NCBI RefSeq assembly: GCF_040115645.1
Contig: NW_027096011.1
Coordinates: forward strand, 682,001-746,000
DNA: 64,000 nucleotides
Direction of reading: 5' to 3'
Origin: Euwallacea fornicatus
Taxonomy: Eukaryota; Arthropoda; Insecta; Coleoptera; Curculionidae
Shown: positions 23,236 to 35,379 of the stretch, one piece after another
How the letters are laid out: the number at the start of each line of letters is the position of its first letter
Numbering within the stretch: the stretch's first letter is position 1
Position numbers and translations under genes: made by a program
The notes under the pieces: model-generated
The model's database searches: none
Seen by the model: only the letters and a program-made list of their open reading frames with translations
What the model was told of the DNA's origin: nothing

Positions 23236-24291
23236 CTGTGTCATCTTAAAGGTCTCGTCGAGTTAATTAATGTGTCACTTTGTTAAAGAAATTTGGTCCT
23301 CATTTGCCGAAGTTATCTAGTTTCAAAGTTTGAAAAGTCACAAAAGTTGGGAGTTTGTGCCCATAATGTACTGTTTTTCTTGGAAATTCAACAAGATGCA
23401 ATCATAATGTGTTGCGTCATCTTAGAGGTCTCGTCGAGTTGATTAATTTGTCACTTTGTTAAAGAAATTTGGTCCTCATTTGCCGAAGTTATCTGGTTTC
23501 AAGTTTTGAAAAGTCACAAAAGTTGTGAGTTTGTGAACATAATGTTCTGTTTTTCTTGGAAATTGAACAAGATGCAATCATGATGTGTTGTGTCATCTTA
23601 AATGTCTCATCGAGTTGATTAATTTGTCACTTTATTAAAGAAATTTGGTCCTCATTTGTCGAAGTTATAGAGCTTCAAACTTTAAAAAGTCAAGAAAGTT
23701 GTGAGTTTGTGGCCATAATGTACCGTTTTTCATGGAAATTGAACAAGATGCAATGATGATGTGTTGTGTCATCTTAAAGGTTTCTTCGAGTTGATTAATT
23801 TGACACTTTGTTTAAGATATTTTGTCCTCATTTGCCGAAGTTATCTAGTTTCAAAGTTTTAAAGGTCAAAAAAGATGTGAATTTGTGCCCATAATGTACC
23901 GTTTTTCTTGGAAATTGAACAAGATGCAATGATGATGTGTTGTGTCATCTTAAAGGTCTCGTCGAGTTGATTAATTTGTCACTTTGTTAAAGAAATTTGG
24001 TCCTCATTTGCCGAAGTTATCTAGTTTCAAAGTTTGAAAAGTCACAAAAATTGTGAGTTTGTGCCCATAATATAATGTTTTCCTTGGAAATTCAAAAAGA
24101 TGCAATGATGATGTGTTGTGTCATCTTAAAGGTCTCTTCGAGTTGATTAATTTGACACTTTGTTTAAGATATTTGGTCCTCATTTGCCGAAGTTATCTAG
24201 TTTCAAAGTTTTAAAGGTCAAAAAAGATGTGAATTTGTGCCCATAATGTACCGTTTTTCTTGGAAATTGAACAAGATGCAATCATGATGTG
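23236..24291 (+). repeat. 6-monomer block, copy 1 (partner 1760 bp downstream)
   Basis: The monomers at 23236, 23412, 23588, 23764, 23940 and 24116 carry, in order: ctgtgtcatc with ttaattaa; gcgtcatcttagagg with tctggtttcaag; aatgtctcatcg with ttattaaag and tttgtcgaag; ggtttcttcg with aagatattttg; ataatataatgttttcc; and ctcttcg with aagatatttgg. The next monomers (24292 onward) differ from those after copy 2, so six monomers are shared at a 10-monomer displacement. The monomer at 23588 ends in a private ttttcatgg form (around 23730), also found in copy 2. Confidence 0.85.
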
Positions 24292-24995
24292 TTGTGTCAT
24301 CTTAAAGGTCTCGTCGAGTTGATTAATTTGTCACTTTGTTAAAGAAATTTGGTCCTCATTTGCCGAAGTAATCGAACTTCAAAATTTCAAAAGTCACAAA
24401 AGTTGGGAGTTTGTGCCCATAATGTACTGTTTTTCTTGGAAATTCAACAAGATGCAATCATAATGTGTTGTGTCATCTTAAAGGTCTCATCGAGTTGATT
24501 AATTTGTCGCTTTGTTTAAGAAATTTGGTCCTCATTTGCCGAAGTAATCGAACTTCAAAATTTTAAAAGTCACAAAAGTTGGTAGTTTGTGCCCATAATG
24601 TACCGTTTTTCTTGGAAATTGAACAAGATGCAATGATTATGTGTTGTGTCATCTTAAAGATCTCGTCGAGTTGATTAATTTGTCACTTTGTTAAAGAAAT
24701 TTGGTCCTCATTTGCCGAAGTTATAGAGCTTCAAACTTTAAAAAGTCAAGAAAGTTGTGAGTTTGTGCCCATAATGTACTGTTTTTCTTGGAAATTCAAC
24801 AAGATGCAATCATAATGTGTTGCGTCATCTTAGAGGTCTCGTCGAGTTGATTAATTTGTCACTTTGTTAAAGAAATTTGGTCCTCATTTGCCGAAGTTAT
24901 AGAGCTTCAAACTTTAAAAAGTCAAGAAAGTTGTGAGTTTGTGCCCATAATGTACCGTTTTTGTTGGAAATTGAACAAGATGCAATGATGATATG
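24292..24995 (+). repeat. Four monomers between the two 6-monomer blocks
   Basis: The monomers at 24292 and 24468 (gtaatcg with tttcaaaag; then cgctttgtttaag, gtaatcg and ttggtag) reappear at 27636 and 27812, 19 monomers downstream. The pair at 24644 and 24820 resembles 20949 and 21125. This spacer therefore has two different origins, joined in register. Confidence 0.75.
24959..24975 (+). other. Weak CENP-B-box-like 17-mer (variant copy 3)
   Basis: This is the third and last copy of the ttttgttgg form in the window. All three sit in monomers with ttatagag and a following ctgtgtcatc monomer, so they share one origin and are not independent evidence for a binding site. Confidence 0.3.
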
Positions 24996-26051
24996 CTGTG
25001 TCATCTTAAAGGTCTCGTCGAGTTAATTAATGTGTCACTTTGTTAAAGAAATTTGGTCCTCATTTGCCGAAGTTATCTAGTTTCAAAGTTTGAAAAGTCA
25101 CAAAAGTTGGGAGTTTGTGCCCATAATGTACTGTTTTTCTTGGAAATTCAACAAGATGCAATCATAATGTGTTGCGTCATCTTAGAGGTCTCGTCGAGTT
25201 GATTAATTTGTCACTTTGTTAAAGAAATTTGGTCCTCATTTGCCGAAGTTATCTGGTTTCAAGTTTTGAAAAGTCACAAAAGTTGTGAGTTTGTGAACAT
25301 AATGTTCTGTTTTTCTTGGAAATTGAACAAGATGCAATCATGATGTGTTGTGTCATCTTAAATGTCTCATCGAGTTGATTAATTTGTCACTTTATTAAAG
25401 AAATTTGGTCCTCATTTGTCGAAGTTATAGAGCTTCAAACTTTAAAAAGTCAAGAAAGTTGTGAGTTTGTGGCCATAATGTACCGTTTTTCATGGAAATT
25501 GAACAAGATGCAATGATGATGTGTTGTGTCATCTTAAAGGTTTCTTCGAGTTGATTAATTTGACACTTTGTTTAAGATATTTTGTCCTCATTTGCCGAAG
25601 TTATCTAGTTTCAAAGTTTTAAAGGTCAAAAAAGATGTGAATTTGTGCCCATAATGTACCGTTTTTCTTGGAAATTGAACAAGATGCAATGATGATGTGT
25701 TGTGTCATCTTAAAGGTCTCGTCGAGTTGATTAATTTGTCACTTTGTTAAAGAAATTTGGTCCTCATTTGCCGAAGTTATCTAGTTTCAAAGTTTGAAAA
25801 GTCACAAAAATTGTGAGTTTGTGCCCATAATATAATGTTTTCCTTGGAAATTCAAAAAGATGCAATGATGATGTGTTGTGTCATCTTAAAGGTCTCTTCG
25901 AGTTGATTAATTTGACACTTTGTTTAAGATATTTGGTCCTCATTTGCCGAAGTTATCTAGTTTCAAAGTTTTAAAGGTCAAAAAAGATGTGAATTTGTGC
26001 CCATAATGTACCGTTTTTCTTGGAAATTGAACAAGATGCAATCATGATGTG
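24996..26051 (+). repeat. 6-monomer block, copy 2
   Basis: This copy repeats 23236-24291 exactly 1760 bp downstream with the same rare forms (ctgtgtcatc, tttgtcgaag, ttttcatgg, ataatataatgttttcc). I noticed no difference within the block. The next monomer at 26052 has caaactttg where 24292 has gtaatcg. Confidence 0.85.
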
Positions 26052-29000
26052 TTGTGTCATCTTAAAGGTCTCGTCGAGTTGATTAATTTGTCACTTTGTT
26101 AAAGAAATTTGGTCCTCATTTGCCGAAGTTATCTAGTTTCAAACTTTGAAAAGTCACAAAAGTTGGGAGTTTGTGCCCATAATGTACCGTTTTTCTTGGA
26201 AATTGAACAAGATGCAATGATGATGTGTTGTGTCATCTTAAAGGTCTCTTCGAGTTGATTAATTTGACACTTTGTTTAAGAAATTTGGTCCTCATTTGCC
26301 GAAGTTATCTAGTTTCAAAGTTTTAAAAGTCACAAAATTTGGGAGTTTGTGCCCATAATGTACCGTTTTTCTTGGAAATTGAACAAGATGCAATAATGAT
26401 GTGTTGTGTCATCTTAAAGGTCTCGTCGAGTTGATTAATTTGTCACTTTGTTAAAGAAATTTGGTCCTCATTTGCCGAAGTTATCTAGTTTCAAAGTTTG
26501 AAAAGTCACAAAAATTGTGAGTTTGTGCCCATAATGTACTGTTTTCCTTGGAAATTCAAAAAGATGCAATGATGATGTGTTGTGTCATCTTAAAGGTCTC
26601 TTCGCGTTGATTAATTTGACACTTTGTTTAAGATATTTGGTCCTCATTTGCCGAAGTTATCTAGTTTCAAAGTTTTAAAGGTCAAAAAAGATGTGAATTT
26701 GTGCCCATAATGTACCGTTTTTCTTGGAAATTGAACAAGATGCAATCATGATGTGTTGTGTCATCTTAAATGTCTCATCGAGTTGATTAATTTGTCATTT
26801 TGTTAAAGAAATTTGGTCCTCATTTGCCGAAGTTATCTAGTTTCAAAGTTTTAAAAGTCACAAAAGTTGTGAGTTTGTGCCCATAATGTACTGTTTTTCT
26901 TGGAAATTGAACAAGATGCAATGATGATTTTCTGTGTCATCTTAAAGGTCTCGTCGAGTTAATTAATGTGTCACTTTGTTTATGAAATTTGGTCCTCATT
27001 TGCCGAAGTTATCTAGTTTCAAACTTTGAAAAGTCACAAAAGTTGTGAGTTTGTGCCCATAATGTTCTGTTTTTCTTGGAAATTCAACAAGATGCAATCA
27101 TGATGTGTTGTGTCATCTTAAATGTCTCATCGAGTTGATTAATTTGTCACTTTATTAAAGAAATTTGGTCCTCATTTGTCGAAGTTATAGAGCTTCAAAC
27201 TTTAAAAAGTCAAGAAAGTTGTGAGTTTGTGCCCATAATGTACCGTTTTTCTTGGAAATTGAACAAGATGCAATCATGATGTGTTGTGTCATCTTATAGG
27301 TCTCGTCGAGTTGATTAATTTGTCACTTTGTTAAACAAATTTGGTCCTCATTTGCCGAAGTTATCTAGTTTCAAAGTTTTAAAGGTCAAAAAAGATGTGA
27401 ATTTGTGCCCATAATGTACCGTTTTTCTTGGAAATTGAACAAGATGCAATGATGATGTGTTGTGTCATCTTAAAGGTCTCGTCGAGTTGATTAATTTGTC
27501 ACTTTGTTAAACAAATTTGGTCCTCATTTGCCGAAGTTATCTAGTTTCAAAGTTTTAAAGGTCAAAAAAGATGTGAATTTGTGCCCATAATGTACCGTTT
27601 TTCTTGGAAATTGAACAAGATGCAATGATGATGTGTTGTGTCATCTTAAAGGTCTCGTCGAGTTGATTAATTTGTCACTTTGTTAAAGAAATTTGGTCCT
27701 CATTTGCCGAAGTAATCGAACTTCAAAATTTCAAAAGTCACAAAAGTTGGGAGTTTGTGCCCATAATGTACTGTTTTTCTTGGAAATTCAACAAGATGCA
27801 ATCATAATGTGTTGTGTCATCTTAATGGTCTCATCGAGTTGATTAATTTGTCGCTTTGTTTAAGAAATTTGGTCCTCATTTGCCGAAGTAATCGAACTTC
27901 AAAATTTTAAAAGTCACAAAAGTTGGTAGTTTGTGCCCATAATGTACCGTTTTTCTTGGAAATTGAACAAGATGCAATGATGATGTGTTGTGTCATCTTA
28001 AAGGTCTCGTCGAGTTGATTAATTTGTCACTTTGTTAAACAAATTTGGTCCTCATTTGCCGAAGATATCTAGTTTCAAACTTTGAAAAGTCACAAAAGTT
28101 GGGAGTTTGTGCCCATAATGTACTGTTTTTCTTGGAAATTCAACAAGATGCAATCATAATGTGTTGCGTCATCTTAGAGGTCTCGTCGAGTTAATTAATG
28201 TGTCACTTTGTTTAAGAAATTTGGTCCTCATTTGCCGAAGTAATCGAACTTCAAAATTTTAAAAGTCACAAAAGTTGGGAGTTTGTGCCCATAATGTACT
28301 GTTTTTCTTGGAAATTGAACAAGATGCAAACATGATGTGTTGTGTCATCTTAAATGTCTCATCGAGTTGATTAATTTGTCATTTTGTTAAAGAAATTTGG
28401 TCCTCATTTGCCGAAGTTATCTAGTTTCAAAGTTTTAAAAGTCACAAAAGTTGTGAGTTTGTGCCCATAATGTACTGTTTTTCTTGGAAATTGAACAAGA
28501 TGCAATCATGATGTGTTGTGTCATCTTATAGGTCTCCTCGAGTTGATTAATTTGTCACTTTGTTAAAGAAATTTGGTCCTCATTTGCCGAAGTTATCTAG
28601 TTTCAAAGTTTTAAAAGTCACAAAATTTGGGAGTTTGTGCCCATAATGTACCGTTTTTCTTGGAAATTGAACAAGATGCAATAATGATGTGTTGTGTCAT
28701 CTTAAAGGTCTCGTCGAGTTGATTAATTTGTCACTTTGTTAAAGAAATTTGGTCCTCATTTGCCGAAGTTATCTAGTTTCAAAGTTTTAAAGGTCAAAAA
28801 AGATGTGAATTTGTGCCCATAATGTACCGTTTTTCTTGGAAATTGAACAAGATGCAATGATGATGTGTTGTGTCATCTTAGAGGTCTCATCGAGTTGATT
28901 AATTTGTCACTTTGTTAAAGAAATTTGGTCCTCATTTGCCGAAGTTATAGAGCTTCAAACTTTAAAAAGTCAAGAAAGTTGTGAGTTTGTGAACATAATG

Positions 29001-29923
29001 TTCTGTTTTTCTTGGAAATTCAACAAGATCCAATCATGATGTGTTGTGTCATCTTAAAGGTCTCGTCGAGTTGATTAATTTGTCACTTTGTTAAAGAAAT
29101 TTGGTCCTCATTTGCCGAAGTTATCTAGTTTCAAAATTTGAAAAGTCACAAAAGTTGGGAGTTTGTGCCCATAATGTACCGTTTTTCTTGGAAATTGAAA
29201 AAGATGCAATGATGATGTGTTGTGTCATCTTAAAGGTCTCGTCGAGTTGATTAATTTGTCACTTTGTTAAACAAATTTGGTCCTCATTTGCCGAAGTTAT
29301 AGAGCTTCAAACTTTAAAAAGTCAAGAAAGTTGTGAGTTTGTGCCCATAATGTACCGTTTTTCTTGGAAATTGAACAAGATGCAATGATGATGTGTTGTG
29401 TCATCTTAAAGGTCTCGTCGAGTTGATTAATTTGTCACTTTGTTAAAGAAATTTGGTCCTCATTTGCCGAAGTTATCTAGATTCAAAGTTTTAAAAGTCA
29501 CAAAATTTGGCAGTTTGTGCCCATAATGTACTGTTTTTCTTGGAAATTCAACAAGATGCAATCATAATGTGTTGCGTCATCTTAGAGGTCTCGTCGAGTT
29601 GATTAATTTGTCACTTTGTTTAAGAAATTTGGTCCTCATTTGTCGAAGTTATAGAGTTTCAAACTTTAAAAAGTCAAGAAAGTTGTGAGTTTGTGCCCAT
29701 AATGTTCTGTGTTTCTTGGAAATTCAACAAGATGCAATCATGATGTGTTGTGTCGTCTTAAATGTCTCATCGAGTTGATTAATTTGTCACTTTATTAAAG
29801 AAATTTGGTCCTCATTTGTCGAAGTTATAGAGCTTCAAACTTTAAAAAGTCAAGAAAGTTGTGAGTTTGTGCCCATAATGTACCGTTTTTCTTGGAAATT
29901 GAACAAGATGCAATGATGATATG
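26052..29923 (+). repeat. Heterogeneous satellite segment
   Basis: Twenty-two monomers with no long unit that I could detect. Private or rare forms are common: ctcttcgcgttg (26580, also at 8978), gatgattttctgtgtc before 26932, gaagatatctag (27988), tctcctcgag (28516), tctagattcaaag (29396), and tgtcgtcttaaatg at 29748. The pair 27636-27987 matches 24292-24643. The density of private changes suggests this segment has escaped recent homogenisation longer than its flanks. Confidence 0.75.
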
Positions 29924-31331
29924 CTGTGTCATCTTAAAGGTCTCGTCGAGTTAATTAATGTGTCACTTTGTTTATGAAATTTGGTCCTCATTTGCCGAAG
30001 TTATCTAGTTTCAAACTTTGAAAAGTCACAAAAGTTGTGAGTTTGTGCCCATAATGTACCGTTTTTCTTGGAAATTGAACAAGATGCAATGATTATGTGT
30101 TGTGTCATCTTAAAGTTCTCGTCGAGTTGATTAATTTGTCACTTTGTTAAAGAAATTTGGTCCTCATTTGCCGAAGTAATCGAACTTCAAAATTTTAAAA
30201 GTCTCAAAAGTTGTGAGTTTGTGCCCATAATGTACCGTTTTTCTTGGAAATTGAACAAGATGCAATGATGATGTGTTGTGTCATCTTATAGGTCTCGTCG
30301 AGTTGATTAATTTGTCACTTTGTTAAACAAATTTGGTCCTCATTTGCCGAAGTTATCTAGTTTCAAAGTTTTAAAGGTCAAAAAAGATGTGAATTTGTGC
30401 CCATAATGTACCGTTTTTCTTGGAAATTGAACAAGATGCAATGATGATGTGTTGTGTCATCTTATAGGTCTCGTCGAGTTGATTAATTTGTCACTTTGTT
30501 AAACAAATTTGGTCCTCATTTGCCGAAGTTATCTAGTTTCAAAGTTTTAAAGGTCAAAAAAGATGTGAATTTGTGCCCATAATGTACCGTTTTTCTTGGA
30601 AATTGAACAAGATGCAATGATGGTGTGTTGTGTCATCTTAAAGGTCTCGTCGAGTTAATTAATGTGTCACTTTGTTTATGAAATTTGGTCCTCATTTGCC
30701 GAAGTTATCTAGTTTCAAACTTTGAAAAGTCACAAAAGTTGTGAGTTTGTGCCCATAATGTACCGTTTTTCTTGGAAATTGAACAAGATGCAATGATTAT
30801 GTGTTGTGTCATCTTAAAGTTCTCGTCGAGTTGATTAATTTGTCACTTTGTTAAAGAAATTTGGTCCTCATTTGCCGAAGTAATCGAACTTCAAAATTTT
30901 AAAAGTCTCAAAAGTTGTGAGTTTGTGCCCATAATGTACCGTTTTTCTTGGAAATTGAACAAGATGCAATGATGATGTGTTGTGTCATCTTAAAGGTCTC
31001 GTCGAGTTAATTAATGTGTCACTTTGTTAAAGAAATTTGGTCCTCATTTGCCGAAGTTATCTAGTTTCAAAATTTTAAAAGTCACAAAAGTTGGGAGTTT
31101 GTGCCCATAATGTACTGTTTTTCTTGGAAATTCAACAAGATGCAATCATAATGTGTTGTGTCATCTTAAAGGTCTCGTCGAGTTGATTAATTTGTCACTT
31201 TGTTAAAGAAATTTGGTCCTCTTTTGCCGAAGTTATCTAGTTTCAAAGTTTTAAAGGTCAAAAAAGATGTGAATTTGTGCCCATAATGTACCGTTTTTCC
31301 TGGAAATTGAACAAGATGCAATGATGATGTG
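29924..31331 (+). repeat. 4-monomer displacement and mixed monomers
   Basis: The pair at 29924 and 30100 (ttaattaa with tttatgaaa and caaactttg; then aagttctcg with gtaatcg and gtctcaaaag) recurs at 30628 and 30804, four monomers downstream. Between them lie two near-identical tatagg/ttaaac/gatgtgaa monomers (30276, 30452) that are also found as a pair at 33444-33795 and 35556-35907. Hence the 12-monomer units downstream appear to have been assembled from pieces present here. Confidence 0.75.
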
Positions 31332-32035
31332 TTGTGTCATCTTAAAGGTCTCGTCGAGTTAATTAATGTGTCACTTTGTTTATGAAATTTGGTCCTCATT
31401 TGCCGAAGTTATCTAGTTTCAAAGTTTTAAAAGTCACAAAAGTTGGGAGTTTGTGCCCATAATGTACCGTTTTTCTTGGAAATTGAACAAGATGCAATGA
31501 TGATGTGTTGTGTCATCTTAAAGGTCTCGTCGAGTTAATTAATGTGTCACTTTGTTTATGAAATTTGGTCCTCATTTGCCGAAGTTATCTAGTTTCAAAA
31601 TTTTAAAGGTCAAAAAAGTTGTGAGTTTGTGCCCATAATGTACCGTTTTTCTTGGAAATTGAACAAGATGCAATGATGATGTGTTGTGTCATCTTAAAGG
31701 TCTCGTCGAGTTGATTAATTTGTCACTTTGTTAAACAAATTTGGTCCTCATTTGCCGAAGTTATCTAGTTTCAAAGTTTTAAAGGTCAAAAAAGTTGGGA
31801 GTTTGTGCCCATAATGTACTGTTTTTCTTGGAAATTCAACAAGATGCAATCATAATGTGTTGCGTCATCTTAGAGGTCTCGTCGAGTTAATTAATGTGTC
31901 ACTTTGTTTATGAAATTTGGTCCTCATTTGCCGAAGTTATCTAGTTTCAAAGTTTTAAAAGTCACAAAAGTTGGGAGTTTGTGCCCATAATGTACCGTTT
32001 TTCTTGGAAATTGAACAAGATGCAATGATTATGTG

Positions 32036-33267
32036 TTGTGTCATCTTAAAGTTCTCGTCGAGTTGATTAATTTGACACTTTGTTTAAGAAATTTGGTCCT
32101 CATTTGCCGAAGTTATCTAGTTTCAAAGTTTTAAAAGTCACAAAATTTAGCAGTTTGTGCCCATAACGTACCGTTTTTCTTGGAAATTGAACAAGATGCA
32201 ATGATGATGTGTTGTGTCATCTTAAAGGTCTCGTCGAGTTGATTAATTTGTCACTTTGTTAAAGAAATTTGGTCCTCATTTGCCGAAGTTATCTAGTTTC
32301 AAAGTTTTAAAGGTCAAAAAAGTTGGGAGTTTGTGCCCATAATGTACTGTTTTTCTTGGAAATTCAACAAGATGCAATCATAATGTGTTGCGTCATCTTA
32401 GAGGTCTCGTCGAGTTAATTAATGTGTCACTTTGTTTAAGAAATTTGGTCCTCATTTGCCGAAGTAATCGAACTTCAAAATTTTAAAAGTCACAAAAGTT
32501 GGGAGTTTGTGCCCATAATGTACTGTTTTTCTTGGAAATTGAACAAGATGCAATCATGATGTGTTGTGTCATCTTATAGGTCTCGTCGAGTTGATTAATT
32601 TGTCACTTTGTTAAAGAAATTTGGTCCTCATTTGCCGAAGTTATCTAGTTTCAAACTTTGAAAAGTCACAAAAGTTGTGAGTTTGTGCCCATAATGTACC
32701 GTTTTTCTTGGAAATTGAACAAGATGCAATGATTATGTGTTGTGTCATCTTAAAGTTCTCGTCGAGTTGATTAATTTGTCACTTTGTTAAACAAATTTGG
32801 TCCTCATTTGCCGAAGTTATCTAGTTTCAAACTTTGAAAAGTCACAAAAGTTGTGAGTTTGTGCCCATAATGTACCGTTTTTCTTGGAAATTGAACAAGA
32901 TGCAATGATTATGTGTTGTGTCATCTTAAAGGTCTCATCGAGTTGATTAATTTGTCACTTTGTTAAAGAAATTTGGTCCTCATTTGCCGAAGTTATAGAG
33001 CTTCAAACTTTAAAAAGTCAAGAAAGTTGTGAGTTTGTGCCCATAATGTACCGTTTTTCTTGGAAATTGAACAAGATGCAATCATGATGTGTTGTGTCAT
33101 CTTATAGGTCTCGTCGAGTTGATTAATTTGTCACTTTGTTAAAGAAATTTGGTCCTCATTTGCCGAAGTTATCTAGTTTCAAAGTTTTAAAAGTCACAAA
33201 AGTTGTGAGTTTGTGCCCATAATGTACTGTTTTTCTTGGAAATTGAACAAGATGCAATCATGATGTG
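32036..33267 (+). repeat. Block repeated 36 monomers downstream, copy 1
   Basis: The monomer at 32036 (aagttctcg, ttgacac, aaatttagcag), then 32212 (ggtcaaaaaagttggg), 32388 (gcgtcatcttagagg with ttaattaa), 32564 (tatagg with caaactttg) and 32740 (aagttctcg, ttaaac) recur in order from 38372, displaced 6336 bp. The monomer at 32916 (ttatagag) has no counterpart in the second copy, after which the displacement falls to 6160 bp. A private cataacgtac occurs near 32162. Confidence 0.8.
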
Positions 33268-35379
33268 TTGTGTCATCTTATAGGTCTCGTCGAGTTGATT
33301 AATTTGTCACTTTGTTAAAGAAATTTGGTCCTCATTTGCCGAAGTAATCGAACTTCAAAATTTTAAAAGTCTCAAAAGTTGTGAGTTTGTGCCCATAATG
33401 TACCGTTTTTCTTGGAAATTGAACAAGATGCAATGATGATGTGTTGTGTCATCTTATAGGTCTCGTCGAGTTGATTAATTTGTCACTTTGTTAAACAAAT
33501 TTGGTCCTCATTTGCCGAAGTTATCTAGTTTCAAAGTTTTAAAGGTCAAAAAAGATGTGAATTTGTGCCCATAATGTACCGTTTTTCTTGGAAATTGAAC
33601 AAGATGCAATGATGATGTGTTGTGTCATCTTATAGGTCTCGTCGAGTTGATTAATTTGTCACTTTGTTAAACAAATTTGGTCCTCATTTGCCGAAGTTAT
33701 CTAGTTTCAAAGTTTTAAAGGTCAAAAAAGATGTGAATTTGTGCCCATAATGTACCGTTTTTCTTGGAAATTGAACAAGATGCAATGATGATGTGTTGTG
33801 TCATCTTAAAGGTCTCATCGAGTTGATTAATTTGTCACTTTGTTTAAGAAATTTGGTCCTCATTTGCCGAAGTAATCGAACTTCAAAATTTTAAAAGTCA
33901 CAAAAGTTGGGAGTTTGTGCCAATAATGTACCGTTTTTCTTGGAAATTGAACAAGATGCAATGATGATGTGTTGTGTCATCTTAAAGGTCTCGTCGAGTT
34001 AATTAATGTGTCACTTTGTTTATGAAATTTGGTCCTCATTTGCCGAAGTTATCTAGTTTCAAAGTTTTAAAAGTCACAAAAGTTGGGAGTTTGTGCCCAT
34101 AATGTACCGTTTTTCTTGGAAATTGAACAAGTTGCAATGATGATGTGTTGTGTCATCTTAAAGGTCTCGTCGAGTTAATTAATGTGTCACTTTGTTTATG
34201 AAATTTGGTCCTCATTTGCCGAAGTTATCTAGTTTCAAAGTTTGAAAAGTCACAAAAGTTGGGAGTTTGTGCCCATAATGTTCTGTTTTTCTTGGAAATT
34301 CAACAAGATGCAATCATGATGTGTTGTGTCATCTTAAATGTCTCATTGAGTTGATTAATTTGTCACTTTATTAAAGAAATTTGGTCCTCATTTGTCGAAG
34401 TTATAGAGCTTCAAACTTTAAAAAGTCAAGAAAGTTGTGAGTTTGTGCCCATAATGTACCGTTTTTCTTGGAAATTGAACAAGATGCAATGATTATGTGT
34501 TGTGTCATCTTAAAGTTCTCGTCGAGTTGATTAATTTGTCACTTTGTTAAAGAAATTTGGTCCTCATTTGCCGAAGTAATCGAACTTCAAAATTTTAAAA
34601 GTCTCAAAAGTTGTGAGTTTGTGCCCATAATGTACCGTTTTTCTTGGAAATTGAACAAGATGCAATGATGATGTGTTGTGTCATCTTAAAGGTCTCGTCG
34701 AGTTGATTAATTTGTCACTTTGTTAAACAAATTTGGTCCTGATTTGCCGAAGTTATCTAGTTTCAAACTTTGAAAAGTCACAAAAGTTGTGAGTTTGTGC
34801 CCATAATGTACCGTTTTTCTTGGAAATTGAACAAGATGCAATGATTATGTGTTGTGTCATCTTAAAGGTCTCATCGAGTTGATTAATTTGTCACTTTGTT
34901 AAAGAAATTTGGTCCTCATTTGCCGAAGTTATCTAGTTTCAAACTTTGAAAAGTCACAAAAGTTGTGAGTTTGTGCCCATAATGTACCGTTTTTCTTGGA
35001 AATTGAACAAGATGCAATGATTATGTGTTGTGTCATCTTAAAGTTCTCGTCGAGTTGATTAATTTGTCACTTTGTTAAAGAAATTTGGTCCTCATTTGCC
35101 GAAGTTATCTAGTTTCAAAGTTTTAAAAGTCACAAAATTTGACAGTTTGTGCCCATAATGTACCGTTTTTCTTGGAAATTGAACAAGATGCAAAGATGAT
35201 GTGTTGTGTCATCTTAAAGGTCTCGTCGAGTTGATTAATTTGTCACTTTGTTAAAGAAATTTGGTCCTCATTTGCCGAAGTTATCTAGTTTCAAAGTTTT
35301 AAAGGTCAAAAAAGATGTGAATTTGTGCCCATAATGTACCGTTTTTCTTGGAAATTGAACAAGATGCAATCATGATGTG
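33268..35379 (+). repeat. 12-monomer higher-order unit (2112 bp), copy 1
   Basis: Twelve monomers run from 33268 to 35204. Markers in order are: tatagg with gtaatcg and gtctcaaaag; two tatagg/ttaaac/gatgtgaa copies; ctcatcg with gtaatcg and gccaataatg; ttaattaa ending in gaacaagttgcaatg; ttaattaa with gtttgaaaag and attcaac; aatgtctcattgag with ttattaaag; aagttctcg with gtaatcg; ggtcctgatttg; ctcatcg with caaactttg; aagttctcg with tttgacag and gcaaagatg; and gtctcg with gatgtgaa. The unit is repeated immediately downstream. This is the clearest large tandem higher-order repeat in the window. Confidence 0.92.
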
